From contig CBDBCK010000028.1 in assembly GCA_965203345.1 (NCBI GenBank), forward strand, positions 1,178,001-1,242,000: 64,000 nt of DNA, read 5' to 3'. The notes beneath the pieces are model-generated. The model saw nothing but the letters and a program-made list of their open reading frames with translations. It ran no database searches and was not told the origin of the DNA. The DNA comes from CBDBCK01 sp965203345 (GTDB taxonomy: Bacteria; Chloroflexota; Dehalococcoidia; Lucifugimonadales; Lucifugimonadaceae). Of the stretch, positions 36,131-45,584 are shown piece by piece (positions within the stretch are counted from its first letter, which is position 1; every line of letters begins with the position of its first letter). A program made the translations under genes and the position numbers.

Positions 36131-36823
36131 TCATTGCTTCAAACGACGAAATGATTCAGAAAACATGAGAGTAAACTTGAGAGTTATGCGCCGTATAAAT
36201 TTATTGTTAGGTCCTATAACTGAATAACAAGCATCCATATCTAAAGGCCAAGGAGTAAACTCTTGAAGAGAGTTTATACAAAATGAGTTGATAAACTGAT
36301 CTGCAGGTTGTAACCCTATTTTAGTGGCCATTTCTACAAGTTTTTCAGCTCCAGTTGGTTTCAGGAAGTAAGCATGAGCACCGCGCAAACATCCATACTT
36401 AAGCCTATGCAAACCTAAAGGTGTACGAATTGCACTCATATGTTCTCGCATGAAACGTGAAGGACATGACGAAGGTCTTCCAAGATTACATACATCAATC
36501 GTATCAGAGAAAATTTCATCCGGTATTGAATTAACAAAAAAGGCGTCGTCTTCTAAAACAATCAAAGGCTCATTTGTCTCTAAGCATTTTTCCCATAATA
36601 AAAAGTGAGAAGAGAAACATCCAAGAGTAGCAAAGAGGTCACGGTTATCGATGGAACATATTTTTATTCCTCTCTTGAATAAAAACTCAGCAGAATTTTC
36701 TCTAGATATACCAGGGAATAATTTTACGTTATAGCCAAACTTTTTAGCACTGTCCGAACATCGCTTAAATGTATATCTTGAAAGTGCATTATCTATCAAA
36801 GTTATGCAATATAGATTATACAT
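36131..36823 (-). CDS. Glycosyltransferase family 25 (copy 2 of 3)
   Basis: A 230-residue paralog of its neighbours. 'YCITLIDNALSRYTFKRC', 'GCFSSHFLLWEKCLETNEPLIVLEDDAFF' (canonical EDDA acidic motif) and 'GAHAYFLKPTGAEKLVEMAT'. It lies 23 bp after copy 1 and 53 bp before copy 3, so all three are likely one transcript. The block has lower GC than the flanking respiratory genes, hinting at transfer or relaxed composition. Confidence 0.9.
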   Translation of the reverse strand: MYNLYCITLIDNALSRYTFKRCSDSAKKFGYNVKLFPGISRENSAEFLFKRGIKICSIDNRDLFATLGCFSSHFLLWEKCLETNEPLIVLEDDAFFVNSIPDEIFSDTIDVCNLGRPSSCPSRFMREHMSAIRTPLGLHRLKYGCLRGAHAYFLKPTGAEKLVEMATKIGLQPADQFINSFCINSLQEFTPWPLDMDACYSVIGPNNKFIRRITLKFTLMFSESFRRLKQ

Positions 36824-36846
36824 AGTTACAAATGCTTGACTAAAAA

Positions 36847-37572
36847 TTATGGCGTCTTGCCTATTACTCCAAGTGTTATTCTCTTAAGCTTATTAACAAT
36901 GCGCCTTAATATATATCCATACTGAGATGTACTCTTTAAAACTCTGTACTTAGAATCTGTATGAACAGGCCAGGGAGCAAAATCATGAAACTCAGGTAGA
37001 TAAGCTGCTGATATAAATCTGTCAACATGTTTCATGCCATAAAGATCAGCAGACTTAAGAAGTATTTCGGCACCAGCAGGGGTTATTAGGTATGCATGCG
37101 CGCCCATAAGGTACATATATCGAATGAGGTGTAATCCTTTTGAGAATTGTTCCACTTTCCGTACTGAATTTTGATACATTGCGTCAATTCTATGCTTCAC
37201 AGGTCTACCAAGATTACAAAGATAAACTGTCTTTTCAACAACTTCAGCCGATATTGGTGCAACAAAAAAGGCATCATGTTCCAAAATCACGACTGGTTCA
37301 TCAATTTCTCTCACTTTCTCCCACAAAAGAAGGTGCGAAGCAAAACAACCAATGACACGAGAAATCTTATCAGGTGTATCAAAAAAGTGTGGATCAATAA
37401 AGTTAATAGGCATGTTTCGTTTTTTTATGAAACCCATTGCATCTTCCCATTTAACACCATGGAACGGTTCAACTTGATACCCGAACTTCTCTGCACTTTT
37501 AATGCATCGAGTATAACCTTTTACAGCTTTTGGTGAGTCAGGTAAAGTTATACAGTATGCCTTAAGGGTCAT
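36847..37572 (-). CDS. Glycosyltransferase family 25 (copy 1 of 3)
   Basis: A 241-residue paralog. 'AYCITLPDSPKAVKGYTRC', 'IGCFASHLLLWEKVREIDEPVVILEHDAFF', 'MGAHAYLITPAGAEILLKSA'. The acidic metal motif reads EHDA rather than EDDA, so one Asp is replaced by His; activity could be altered. First of the three-gene block. ATG start; 33 bp after the SdhE-like gene, so possibly read through from the sdh operon. Confidence 0.9.
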   Translation of the reverse strand: MTLKAYCITLPDSPKAVKGYTRCIKSAEKFGYQVEPFHGVKWEDAMGFIKKRNMPINFIDPHFFDTPDKISRVIGCFASHLLLWEKVREIDEPVVILEHDAFFVAPISAEVVEKTVYLCNLGRPVKHRIDAMYQNSVRKVEQFSKGLHLIRYMYLMGAHAYLITPAGAEILLKSADLYGMKHVDRFISAAYLPEFHDFAPWPVHTDSKYRVLKSTSQYGYILRRIVNKLKRITLGVIGKTP

Positions 37573-37605
37573 ATAGGTGAGTTAAACAAAATTAGAACTA
37601 CACGC

Positions 37606-38496
37606 TCAATTTACAGTTCTTACCGTTTTGTCAATGATGTCTTTTACAGAGACTATATGTCGTTGAAGTCCTAATTGTTCAGGATCCATTCCCATCGCCA
37701 AACCAAGCAACTGTGGAAAGTGAAGAATCGGTAGTGTAGCATTCCCTGGTCGATTCTGTCGGAGTGCTTTGGGTTGATAACCATCAAGATTGATATGGCA
37801 GAGAGGGCAAGGGGTAATCATTGCGTCTGCACCTGCGTCTTTAGCGTCGCCTGTATGATTAGCGACCATACGAAGAGAATTACGCTGGTTGATAAACAGT
37901 ATCGGGAATCCACAGCAAGCTGTTTTTCCCGCAAAATCCACAGCTTCTGCACCTGCTGACTCTATTATTGTCTCTAATGCGACCGAGCGGTCCGGATGAT
38001 CGGCGAACCCTAGAGCATCCGAAGGTCTGACTATGTAGCATCCATAGAACGGAGCCAATTTCAGATGAGACAGATCACGCCGGAAAGTTTGCTTCACTTT
38101 TTCGACGCCAACATCCTCAACCAAAACCCACAACAGGTGTTTCACGTCAGTGGTGCCTCGATAGGTCAGAGACTCTTCATTAAGTGCCTCATTAATTTCC
38201 TTGAGATAATCGGGGGATTGCCTCACTCGATAGTTAGCCTGCGACATAACACCTTGGCAAGTGGAGCATATGGTAAGTATAGGCAAATCCATAGCCTCCG
38301 CCATTGCCAGCGTCCTGACATTAAGAATATCGCCTAGTTTGCTATTCTTCTCCTGAAGTACTCCTGCTCCTGTGCAAGCCGCTTTAGTAAGTTCTACAGT
38401 CTCTATACCTATACGCTTAAGGACCAGGGATGCTGACTGATAAAGTTCCGGGGCCGCTCCTCGCGCTACACACCCAGGATAGAAAGCAAACTTCAC
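37606..38496 (-). CDS. SdhE/HdrB-like CCG-domain subunit of succinate/fumarate oxidoreductase
   Basis: A 296-residue cysteine-rich protein of the heterodisulfide-reductase B / non-classical SdhE (MfrE) type. Two CCG-type domains: the first is 'FYPGCVARG...AACTGAGVLQEKN' (CTG in place of CCG) with 'ICSTCQGV'; the second is 'FYGCYIVRP...TACCGFPILF...CPLCH'. Such subunits bind an unusual iron-sulfur centre and anchor SdhAB without a cytochrome b. GTG start overlapping the SdhB stop (GTGA). Together with the two upstream genes it makes a complete SdhABE set. Confidence 0.87.
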   Translation of the reverse strand: MKFAFYPGCVARGAAPELYQSASLVLKRIGIETVELTKAACTGAGVLQEKNSKLGDILNVRTLAMAEAMDLPILTICSTCQGVMSQANYRVRQSPDYLKEINEALNEESLTYRGTTDVKHLLWVLVEDVGVEKVKQTFRRDLSHLKLAPFYGCYIVRPSDALGFADHPDRSVALETIIESAGAEAVDFAGKTACCGFPILFINQRNSLRMVANHTGDAKDAGADAMITPCPLCHINLDGYQPKALRQNRPGNATLPILHFPQLLGLAMGMDPEQLGLQRHIVSVKDIIDKTVRTVN

Positions 38497-39443
38497 GATC
38501 CTGCCTTTTGATTCTTGTCGAATATATCTGTAATCCGTTCTCTATCTTCCGCTTCATGAGGTGGAAAAGGTATTTTCCCTCTCACTAACGACTTCAACCC
38601 CAGCACAGCCAGTTCTACCAGACGTGGGAAGTTAGTATACCCCGCACTATCAACGGCCAGACGCGCTTCATCAAGCCGGCCGTATTTCCGCACGGATTTG
38701 TTAAAAGATTCCGTATGACGATATCCTGGTGTGTTTGTATTGCCAGCGGATATAGCGCGTTCGCGTAGTTCCATTATACGTTCCATAGGCGCTACCTCTT
38801 TTGGACATACCTCTACACAGGCCATACAACGTGTACAGTCCCAAATACCTCCATCCTCATCATTCAAGTCGGTCAGACGTTTGGTTGAGGCTGCGTCTCT
38901 GGGATCCTCAGTAAAGCGCCATGCCTTGGCAAGCGCTGCAGGACCTATGAAGTTATTATCAACCTCAAGAACAGTGCAATCCGATACACAACAGCCACAC
39001 ATTATACAGTTCATTGAAGTAAGAAGTCGCTCCATAGAGTCATTCGGTGCTATGAACTCTCCTTCCTCCGGAACAAAGTCAGGTTGTAAGTAAGGTGTTA
39101 CTCTCTTCATCTGGTTGAAGAAAGTAGAAAGATCTACGACTAGATCCCGTATGACATGTTGATTACCCATAGGTTCTATCGTAAGGGTTTCACCTTCAGA
39201 TGCTATCGCCCCGACTCGAGTTTTGCAAACCAGTCTAGCGCGACCGTTGACTTTCATACCACAAGAACCACATATAGAAGCCCGGCACGAGCAACGAAGG
39301 GCTAAAGAACCGTCTTGTTCCTCGCGCACTTGGATGAGAGCATCAAGAATTGTAGCGGATGAATGAGTCTCAACCGAATATTCTTGATCCCAAGAACGGT
39401 TCTGTTCTGGGTCATATCTTTTAACTTTTAAATTTGCTTTCAT
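38493..39443 (-). CDS. sdhB: Succinate dehydrogenase/fumarate reductase iron-sulfur subunit
   Basis: A protein of about 316 residues. Plant-type 2Fe-2S motif 'CRASICGSCG' with the later Cys in 'RLVCKT'; then two cluster motifs 'CIMCGCCVSDC' and 'CTRCMACVEVCP' for the 4Fe-4S and the 3Fe-4S or second 4Fe-4S centre. The second motif keeps the Cys at the position that is often replaced in 3Fe-4S forms, as in MfrB/SdhB of type E. The frame starts further up (39476) but that overlaps sdhA; ATG at 39443, 5 bp after the sdhA stop, is preferred. The C-terminal extension of about 80 residues is long. Confidence 0.93.
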   Translation of the reverse strand: MKANLKVKRYDPEQNRSWDQEYSVETHSSATILDALIQVREEQDGSLALRCSCRASICGSCGMKVNGRARLVCKTRVGAIASEGETLTIEPMGNQHVIRDLVVDLSTFFNQMKRVTPYLQPDFVPEEGEFIAPNDSMERLLTSMNCIMCGCCVSDCTVLEVDNNFIGPAALAKAWRFTEDPRDAASTKRLTDLNDEDGGIWDCTRCMACVEVCPKEVAPMERIMELRERAISAGNTNTPGYRHTESFNKSVRKYGRLDEARLAVDSAGYTNFPRLVELAVLGLKSLVRGKIPFPPHEAEDRERITDIFDKNQKAGS

Positions 39444-39448
39444 AATAT

Positions 39449-41131
39449 CTAATATACTCGCTCTACAGGCTTCCATTTAGTAATTGTTACCGGAGCTGTT
39501 TCTACCTTCGTTCCTTCTTCGATCTTATGAACCAGTATATGCTTAAGCCAGTTTTCATCGTCTCGCTCGGGTATATCTGTGCGGTAATGAGCGCCTCTAC
39601 TCTCTTTACGATAAAGAGCACATTTACAGACAGCTTGAGCAACGTCCAACATAAAGTCAAGTTCTAATGTGGATACAAGGTCGGTATTGAAAACTTTCCT
39701 CTTATGCTCAACAAAAATATCCGATTCGTATTTATGTCGGGCTTCCTCTACCTTATGATCAGCCTTTTGCATACTGTCTTCAGTGCGGAACACACCCATA
39801 TACTCCGTCATAGATTCAGCCATGTCTCTGCGAATGAACGAAGGACGCACCCGTCCAGAAACCTGAAGTAAAGCCGATATCCGCTGAGTCTCGGACTTCA
39901 AAGCGCTAGAAAATATCAAACTGTTTTCGGGAACCATTTGAGGTAGATTTTCTGAAACATGAACGGACGCCCTTCTTCCAAAAACTACGGTATCCAGAAG
40001 AGAATTCGCACCAAGTCTATTCGCACCGTGCACGCTAACGTTCGCGCACTCGCCGATGGCATACAGACCAGGAACAGAAGTAAGACCGTTCACGTCCGTC
40101 TTGATGCCACCCATTATATAGTGCATCCCGGGACGAATGGGTACAGGCTGCTCCGCTAAATCAAGACCTAAAAACTCCTCGGCGACCTCTTGAAGATATC
40201 CGAGACGATGCAAGATAAACTCCCGTCCTAGGTGCCGCAGATCCAAAAGCACGTTGCCATCCACTCCCCTGCCCTCGTTAATCTCTGTCTGCTCAGCTCT
40301 AGAGACCACGTCTCTGGAAGCAAGTTCCATATAGTCCGGAGCATACTTCTGCATAAACCGCTCACCCGAAGAGTTCAGCAAGTGAGCACCTTCCCCTCGT
40401 GCAGCTTCCGATAGCAGTATTCCTGTACGTGCCAGAGTCGTAGGATGAAACTGCACCATCTCCATATCCATAAGAGGTGCACCTGCCCGCCATGCTAACG
40501 AGAGACCATCTCCTGTGCATATAAGAGCGTTAGTAGAGGGCTCATATACCCTGCCGGCACCTCCGGCCGCCATTATCACAGCCCTTGCACGGATCACATG
40601 CAATTCGCCAGTCTTTATATCCAGAGCAGTCGCGCCACAAACCACCCCATTATCCTTAATTAGAGAAGTAACGAACCACTCCTCATACACATCCAAGTCA
40701 TGCTTTAACGCTTGCTCATACAGAACGTGAAGAATAGCCGAACCGGTTATGGCTCCAACGAAATACGTGCGCGCCTGCTTTTGACCACCAAAACGGCGAG
40801 TGCCAAGCCGACCGTCGTCCCCACGGCTGAATATCACCCCCATATGCTCTAGCCCAATCACTGCGTCTCCAGCTTCCTGCGACATGATCTCCACGGCATC
40901 TTGGTCTGCTAGATAGTCTGAACCCTTTATGGTATCTAGAGCGTGTCCTTCCCAATCTTCACCGCGATCGGTAAGGGGGGCATTTATACCGCCTTGGGCA
41001 GCATTGGAATGGCTTCGAACAGGGTGAATCTTAGATATTACCGCCACATCCAAGCCGAGCGACAAAGCTTCAACCGCTGATCTAAGACCAGCCAAACCAG
41101 CACCGATTACTAATACATCATGACTAAACAT
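39449..41131 (-). CDS. sdhA: Succinate dehydrogenase/fumarate reductase flavoprotein subunit
   Basis: A 560-residue FAD protein. 'VIGAGLAGLRSAVEAL' binds ADP; 'HSNAAQGGINA' contains the His that carries covalent FAD in most relatives; 'VQFHPTTLARTGILLSEAARGEGAHLLN' carries substrate and proton-shuttle residues; 'GANRLGANSLLDTVVFG' and the C-terminal 'GAHYRTDIPERDD' are normal. First gene of the SdhABE operon, so reading order is A-B-E. Direction (succinate oxidation or fumarate reduction) cannot be decided from sequence. Confidence 0.95.
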   Translation of the reverse strand: MFSHDVLVIGAGLAGLRSAVEALSLGLDVAVISKIHPVRSHSNAAQGGINAPLTDRGEDWEGHALDTIKGSDYLADQDAVEIMSQEAGDAVIGLEHMGVIFSRGDDGRLGTRRFGGQKQARTYFVGAITGSAILHVLYEQALKHDLDVYEEWFVTSLIKDNGVVCGATALDIKTGELHVIRARAVIMAAGGAGRVYEPSTNALICTGDGLSLAWRAGAPLMDMEMVQFHPTTLARTGILLSEAARGEGAHLLNSSGERFMQKYAPDYMELASRDVVSRAEQTEINEGRGVDGNVLLDLRHLGREFILHRLGYLQEVAEEFLGLDLAEQPVPIRPGMHYIMGGIKTDVNGLTSVPGLYAIGECANVSVHGANRLGANSLLDTVVFGRRASVHVSENLPQMVPENSLIFSSALKSETQRISALLQVSGRVRPSFIRRDMAESMTEYMGVFRTEDSMQKADHKVEEARHKYESDIFVEHKRKVFNTDLVSTLELDFMLDVAQAVCKCALYRKESRGAHYRTDIPERDDENWLKHILVHKIEEGTKVETAPVTITKWKPVERVY

Positions 41132-41258
41132 AGTACACCTTTACACTAAAGCATACCACTAATGCTTGGTATGTGTCGGAAGGCTGCGTCTTAGGAAATT
41201 TCATGCAGTGGGATGACCTATTCTACATCTGTAAGACAAACAGGCATTAAGGAAACTT

Positions 41259-42776
41259 TTACCCTGGAAACCCCATAGTCATGCTGTCCCAGTTCGTTTC
41301 AACCTCCAAATCTTCAAGCAGTAGCTTGGATGAGATAATTGACGACTCAAATATAACCGGAAGACCAGAGCCAGGATGAGTGCCCCCACCCACAATGTAC
41401 ATATTGCCTATATCCCTAAATCGATTACCTGGTCTATTATGGAACATCTGAGCCAAATTGTGCTTCATATTGAATGTAGCCCCTTTATAAATAGATCCCG
41501 CCCAATCTTCTGGAGTTATAGTTTTGGCGGTGATTATCCGGTCGCGTACGCCTTCAAATCCTAATTTTTCCATCTGGTCTAGAACTACCTCGCGAAAACG
41601 ACTTGATACCTCTTCCCAATTTACATTTTCTGACTGATGAGTGACAGGGCACAGAACATAAAGTGTTGAACAACCTTCTGGAGCCAAAGTTGGGTCCGTA
41701 ACACACGCGTTCTGGACATATATAGAAGGATCTTTCCAGGTTAGCATATGCCTATCTTCAATATCTTCCAGATTTTCTCTGTAGCTATTTGAGAGATATA
41801 TCTGGTGATGAGGAGTATTATATAGCCCTTTGATTCCCAAGTAAAGCATGAACGTAGAACAGGAAAACTCTTTCTTTCTAATATGTTTGTCGGTCCATTT
41901 TTTCCTGGCGGCACTAGGGGTGAGTTGCATCATGTACTTAGCAAAATCTGCGTTCATCACTACGGCATCCGACCTGTAATTCTCCCCATTGACCCTTAAG
42001 CCTACCGCTTTGCGGTCTTGTACAATCACCCTTTCTACGGGCGAGCTCATATGCAGTTTTACACCTAGCTCTTGAGCGAGTTCGGCCATTTTATAGGTGA
42101 CAGAACCCAATCCACCTATCGGATGAAATATGCCGTATTCGTACTCTATAAAGGACAAGATAGTGAACAGTGAGGAAGCTTTAAATGGAGACATACCTAA
42201 GTACTTGGATTGGAAGGACATGGACAGCATAACTCTTGGGTCTTGGAAGTATCTCCCAAGCTCGTCCATCATGCTACGCGCAGGCAATAAAACGCGCGCA
42301 AGCCTTATGATTTTCCGAGAAAAAAGACTCTTTAAATCTGGCCATGGAGACTCTAGACACGGTACAGTTATATTTAACTTTTTGCGAGTATCCGCCATGT
42401 ACCTTGAGAAACCTTCCGCGTCATGGACACCAGCCAAGGCTTTGATCTGGCTCTTCATTTTCTGTTCGTCCTTAAAACATTTGAGACTAGATCCATCTCC
42501 AAAGACGAGGCGATAGTTAGGTTCAAGGCATATAAGCTCAATCTCTTCATCTAAAGTGAGGCCGACAGAACGAAATATTGAGCGCAGAGGATCCAAGTAA
42601 ATCAAAAAGGTTGGACCTTTATCAAATCTGAAACCATCTTGAGAAACGATTTTTGTACGTCCGCCGGGCGAAGACTCTTTTTCCCAGACGTGAACATCAA
42701 GGTCAGCTCTCGTCAAAAGCAAAGCTACACCCAATCCTCCAGGTCCTGATCCGATTATGTCCACGCGTTTTGTCAT
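41259..42776 (-). CDS. Phytoene desaturase / CrtI-type FAD oxidoreductase
   Basis: A 505-residue FAD-dependent desaturase. 'VDIIGSGPGGLGVALLL' with 'VWEKESSPGGRTKIV' and 'GFRFDKGPTF' are the CrtI N-terminal signature; 'YGIFHPIGGLGSVTYKMAELAQELGVKLHMSSPVERV' is the middle motif; 'IYIVGGGTHPGSGLP'-type (MYIVGGGTHPGSGLP) is the C-terminal FAD motif. In carotenoid pathways it would add double bonds to phytoene at the membrane. No phytoene synthase or cyclase lies nearby, so the role is uncertain; related desaturases act on other isoprenoids. ATG start. Confidence 0.87.
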   Translation of the reverse strand: MTKRVDIIGSGPGGLGVALLLTRADLDVHVWEKESSPGGRTKIVSQDGFRFDKGPTFLIYLDPLRSIFRSVGLTLDEEIELICLEPNYRLVFGDGSSLKCFKDEQKMKSQIKALAGVHDAEGFSRYMADTRKKLNITVPCLESPWPDLKSLFSRKIIRLARVLLPARSMMDELGRYFQDPRVMLSMSFQSKYLGMSPFKASSLFTILSFIEYEYGIFHPIGGLGSVTYKMAELAQELGVKLHMSSPVERVIVQDRKAVGLRVNGENYRSDAVVMNADFAKYMMQLTPSAARKKWTDKHIRKKEFSCSTFMLYLGIKGLYNTPHHQIYLSNSYRENLEDIEDRHMLTWKDPSIYVQNACVTDPTLAPEGCSTLYVLCPVTHQSENVNWEEVSSRFREVVLDQMEKLGFEGVRDRIITAKTITPEDWAGSIYKGATFNMKHNLAQMFHNRPGNRFRDIGNMYIVGGGTHPGSGLPVIFESSIISSKLLLEDLEVETNWDSMTMGFPG

Positions 42777-43010
42777 TTTTGATGCAGATGTCGTCTCTTG
42801 GAGTTTTAGGTAAAGCCCATAAGCATAGAAAGTGGCCTCATTATCAAATCTTCTGTAAGTGATGATCGTAAGGCCAGTACCTTACCCATGAACATAAGTG
42901 GCTCGGGTATCGTAAGCACCACATAATCTCCCTCCTTCAGTCAAAAAGGCGAGCAGTTGCATCATTAAATCCACACTTCCCTGATCAGTTGACGGGGGAA
43001 TTCCAGCAAC

Positions 43011-44081
43011 CTAAATGAACTTACAAGGAATGCCAAACTCAGCGCATGTGTCTCTGAACCACTCAATAACTTCAGGGTGATACGGTATCCCGTTTTCTCT
43101 TCGCTTGATATTTTCCTCTGCTTCTGGCAAACCGGCGTACATTACCCGCTCTGCTCCGGGGCGAGTAGGAGTCTCTTTCAGAGCCTTAAGGTAATCATCC
43201 AAATCCTCTTTGAATTTTTCCGGATCTACGAATGCTGCAATGTTGTATGCCAAGAAGTGATGAGCTGACCCTCCGTCCCTGGCATGGCCGGTACCTCCCA
43301 ATATTGTAGTTAATATCTCTATGGCAACTGCCAGAGAATACCCTTTATGCGAACCTATTTCTCTCGTACCTCCAAGAGGAAGCATTAGAAATTGCTCGGG
43401 TATTGACCGCTCTTCCATGATGGGAGTTCCATCAGATTGCGCTATCCATCCAGGCAGAACATTTACGCCCAAACGACGCGCAAGAGCTATTTTATTTCCT
43501 GCGACTGAGCTCATTGAAGCGTCAAATATGAAAGGGGCTTCATTTTTAGCAGGAGCAGCTATGCCCAAAGGATTTAATCCGACCATTGCGCGTGCACCAT
43601 CTACAGGAGCTACTTGCTTCCCACCGGTAGTCATCGCGAGGCCTATCATATCATGTTCAAGTGCGAGAGCGGCATGGTAGGCACAAGCTCCAAAGTGCCG
43701 TCCTTTTATGACCGTTACACTTCCTACACCATGAATCTTGGCTCGCTCAATAGCCATACGCATGGCTGCGGGACCCACTACGAGACCATGCCCTCTGTCA
43801 CTGTCCAATGTTGCCGCTCCTCCTAACTCGCGAATTATACGCGGCTTGGGACACGGGTTTATCTCATTGTCCTTGAAGGCTTGCACGTAGCGGCGGAGCA
43901 TGTTGCTTACTCCATGAGACTCTATCCCCCGTACGTCAGCGTACAATAGCACATCTGAAGCTTGGAGAGCGTCCTCTTCAGACATCCCTAAACGTATAAA
44001 AAGCTCCTTGACCATTGTAAACATTTCATCGTAGTCTACAAATACGGCTATATTTTCAGGTACATGGAACCTTTCAAGCAC
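43011..44081 (-). CDS. Ldh family oxidoreductase (malate/ureidoglycolate/sulfolactate dehydrogenase-like)
   Basis: A 356-residue member of the LDH2/MDH2 family, which has a fold unlike Rossmann malate dehydrogenases. 'ALQASDVLLYADVRGIESHGVSNMLRRYV' carries the active-site Arg/His segment, 'VTVIKGRHFGACAYHAALAL', 'GLAMTTGGKQVAPVDGARAMVGLNPLGIAAPA' and 'GSHKGYSLAVAIEIL' bind NAD(P)H. Its substrate is a 2-hydroxy acid. Start is GTG at 44081. It fits the hydroxy-acid theme of the window; position beside the crtI-like gene seems incidental. Confidence 0.88.
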   Translation of the reverse strand: MLERFHVPENIAVFVDYDEMFTMVKELFIRLGMSEEDALQASDVLLYADVRGIESHGVSNMLRRYVQAFKDNEINPCPKPRIIRELGGAATLDSDRGHGLVVGPAAMRMAIERAKIHGVGSVTVIKGRHFGACAYHAALALEHDMIGLAMTTGGKQVAPVDGARAMVGLNPLGIAAPAKNEAPFIFDASMSSVAGNKIALARRLGVNVLPGWIAQSDGTPIMEERSIPEQFLMLPLGGTREIGSHKGYSLAVAIEILTTILGGTGHARDGGSAHHFLAYNIAAFVDPEKFKEDLDDYLKALKETPTRPGAERVMYAGLPEAEENIKRRENGIPYHPEVIEWFRDTCAEFGIPCKFI

Positions 44082-44189
44082 TATACGGAACCTTTCTTTA
44101 GTCAGAAGTCATATGTAAGTATACCTTTTGTTAATCTTTAGGGGAGGATTTTAATAAATTGCCTTTCGGAAACCGCATAAAATTTTAAT

Positions 44190-45440
44190 CCAGAAAGTAT
44201 TTGCGTGCCATCTCCAAATTACTTTTAATTTGGGCAGTAATAGTATAGTATTCGTTGACTGCGTGTTGAAGTGAATTTTCTATATGACCTATAGCCAGAC
44301 TAATGTTTGGAGGTATTAGACTATCTCTACAGATCGCCTTCGCCGGGTATAGTCAAAGTATTATATGAGTGCGCTAGATCTGCCACATACCCTCCTGACG
44401 GATAAAAGCCTTAGGGATTTATCGCACGGAGAGTCTCTCTAAATGTTTCTAAAGCATCGCCTAAATACATAATCTGTATAACCTTAAGTTTATTTTTAGC
44501 AAGAGTAACGGCTTGAAAGTCAACTAGATAGCGCGTAACGTGTTGACGGCCTGATTTCTTACGTCATTATCGCTACCCGAGAACATATGGACCGCGCGTA
44601 CAGCCAAGGCAGAGCCTCGTATCACTCTACCATCAACAGATATAAAAATTACCAGAGAGGCAACAGCCAAGACCAAAGCGAGTGCAGTCAAAAACGGTTT
44701 CCACTGATACGCAGGATTTAAAGGTTCTGACCTTCTGGCTCGTCGCCTAGCTCGTCGGGGAATCTTCCGACCTGCAGGTACTACTGATCGCTTACTGCTA
44801 TTCTCCTCTTGTCCGCACGGTTTTACTCAATCTTCCCGAGCTGATACGTTCTATAGCAAATACAAAACCCAGAAGCGTCCAGAAAAAGCAAGGGGTCAGA
44901 CACTCTCCCACACCAGAGATCTGTTCAGCTCCGCGTGTTGCAAGCGAGGCCCACAAACCAACCACAACAGCAGAGAGCTATAAGCTCCCGTTTTCTTTCT
45001 CTACAATCCAAGTTCCAGCCAAATCTGAAGAACAAAATTGTGAGCATGGGAGGCCGGCATAAAGATTGTCGACTCCGGTGCAGTCATAGGTTGAATATAT
45101 CCGAGAGCCGCTGAATGCCAGTTCTTCGCCAAAACCAAAAGGGTCTACTCCGAGGTATTGCAAAAGACCGTAAAGAGAAGTCAGAAACCCTATCGCGGTT
45201 ATTGTCCGCAGAAAGCACAAAACCTGATCTGAAGTACGAATCCGCACGGTCACTGTAACCAGCATAAGCATATACCCAAATATGGCGTACAGTTCATATC
45301 CTGGATCATTCGCGTCCCTTCCGAAAAATCTGATTCCTGGAGACGCTGAGAAAAAAGAAAAAGAGGTAGTTATTTCCGTTGAAAACAAAGACTACTGCTA
45401 CAAGTCCAGGCACGTAGCTTCAAATACGATGTCCAAACGG
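44190..45440 (-). pseudogene. Deletion-scarred duplicate of the O-antigen ligase/TPR gene
   Basis: This stretch is collinear with the intact gene at 45585-48467 but misses several pieces. 44190-44520 matches the C-terminal part (about 45600-45895). 44530-45070 matches about 46598-47248, with an internal loss of about 86 bp. 45086-45345 matches about 47819-48083. 45346-45435 matches about 48320-48410. The jumps remove roughly 700, 570 and 235 bp. A readable fragment of 136 codons (44978-45388) keeps the 'GFLTSLYGLLQYLGVDPFGFGEELAFSGSRIYSTYD' segment. No full protein can be made. Confidence 0.85.
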
Positions 45441-45584
45441 TGGACAAAGTATCAGATATAGAAGATGTACGCCGCCCAATCAAAGTTTGGGTATATGTGG
45501 TGATGAGAGTATTTATAAAACGCGTCTCTATCAGCCGTGACCACTAAGAATCTTTATTTGAAAGCCTTTGAAACAATATATACC

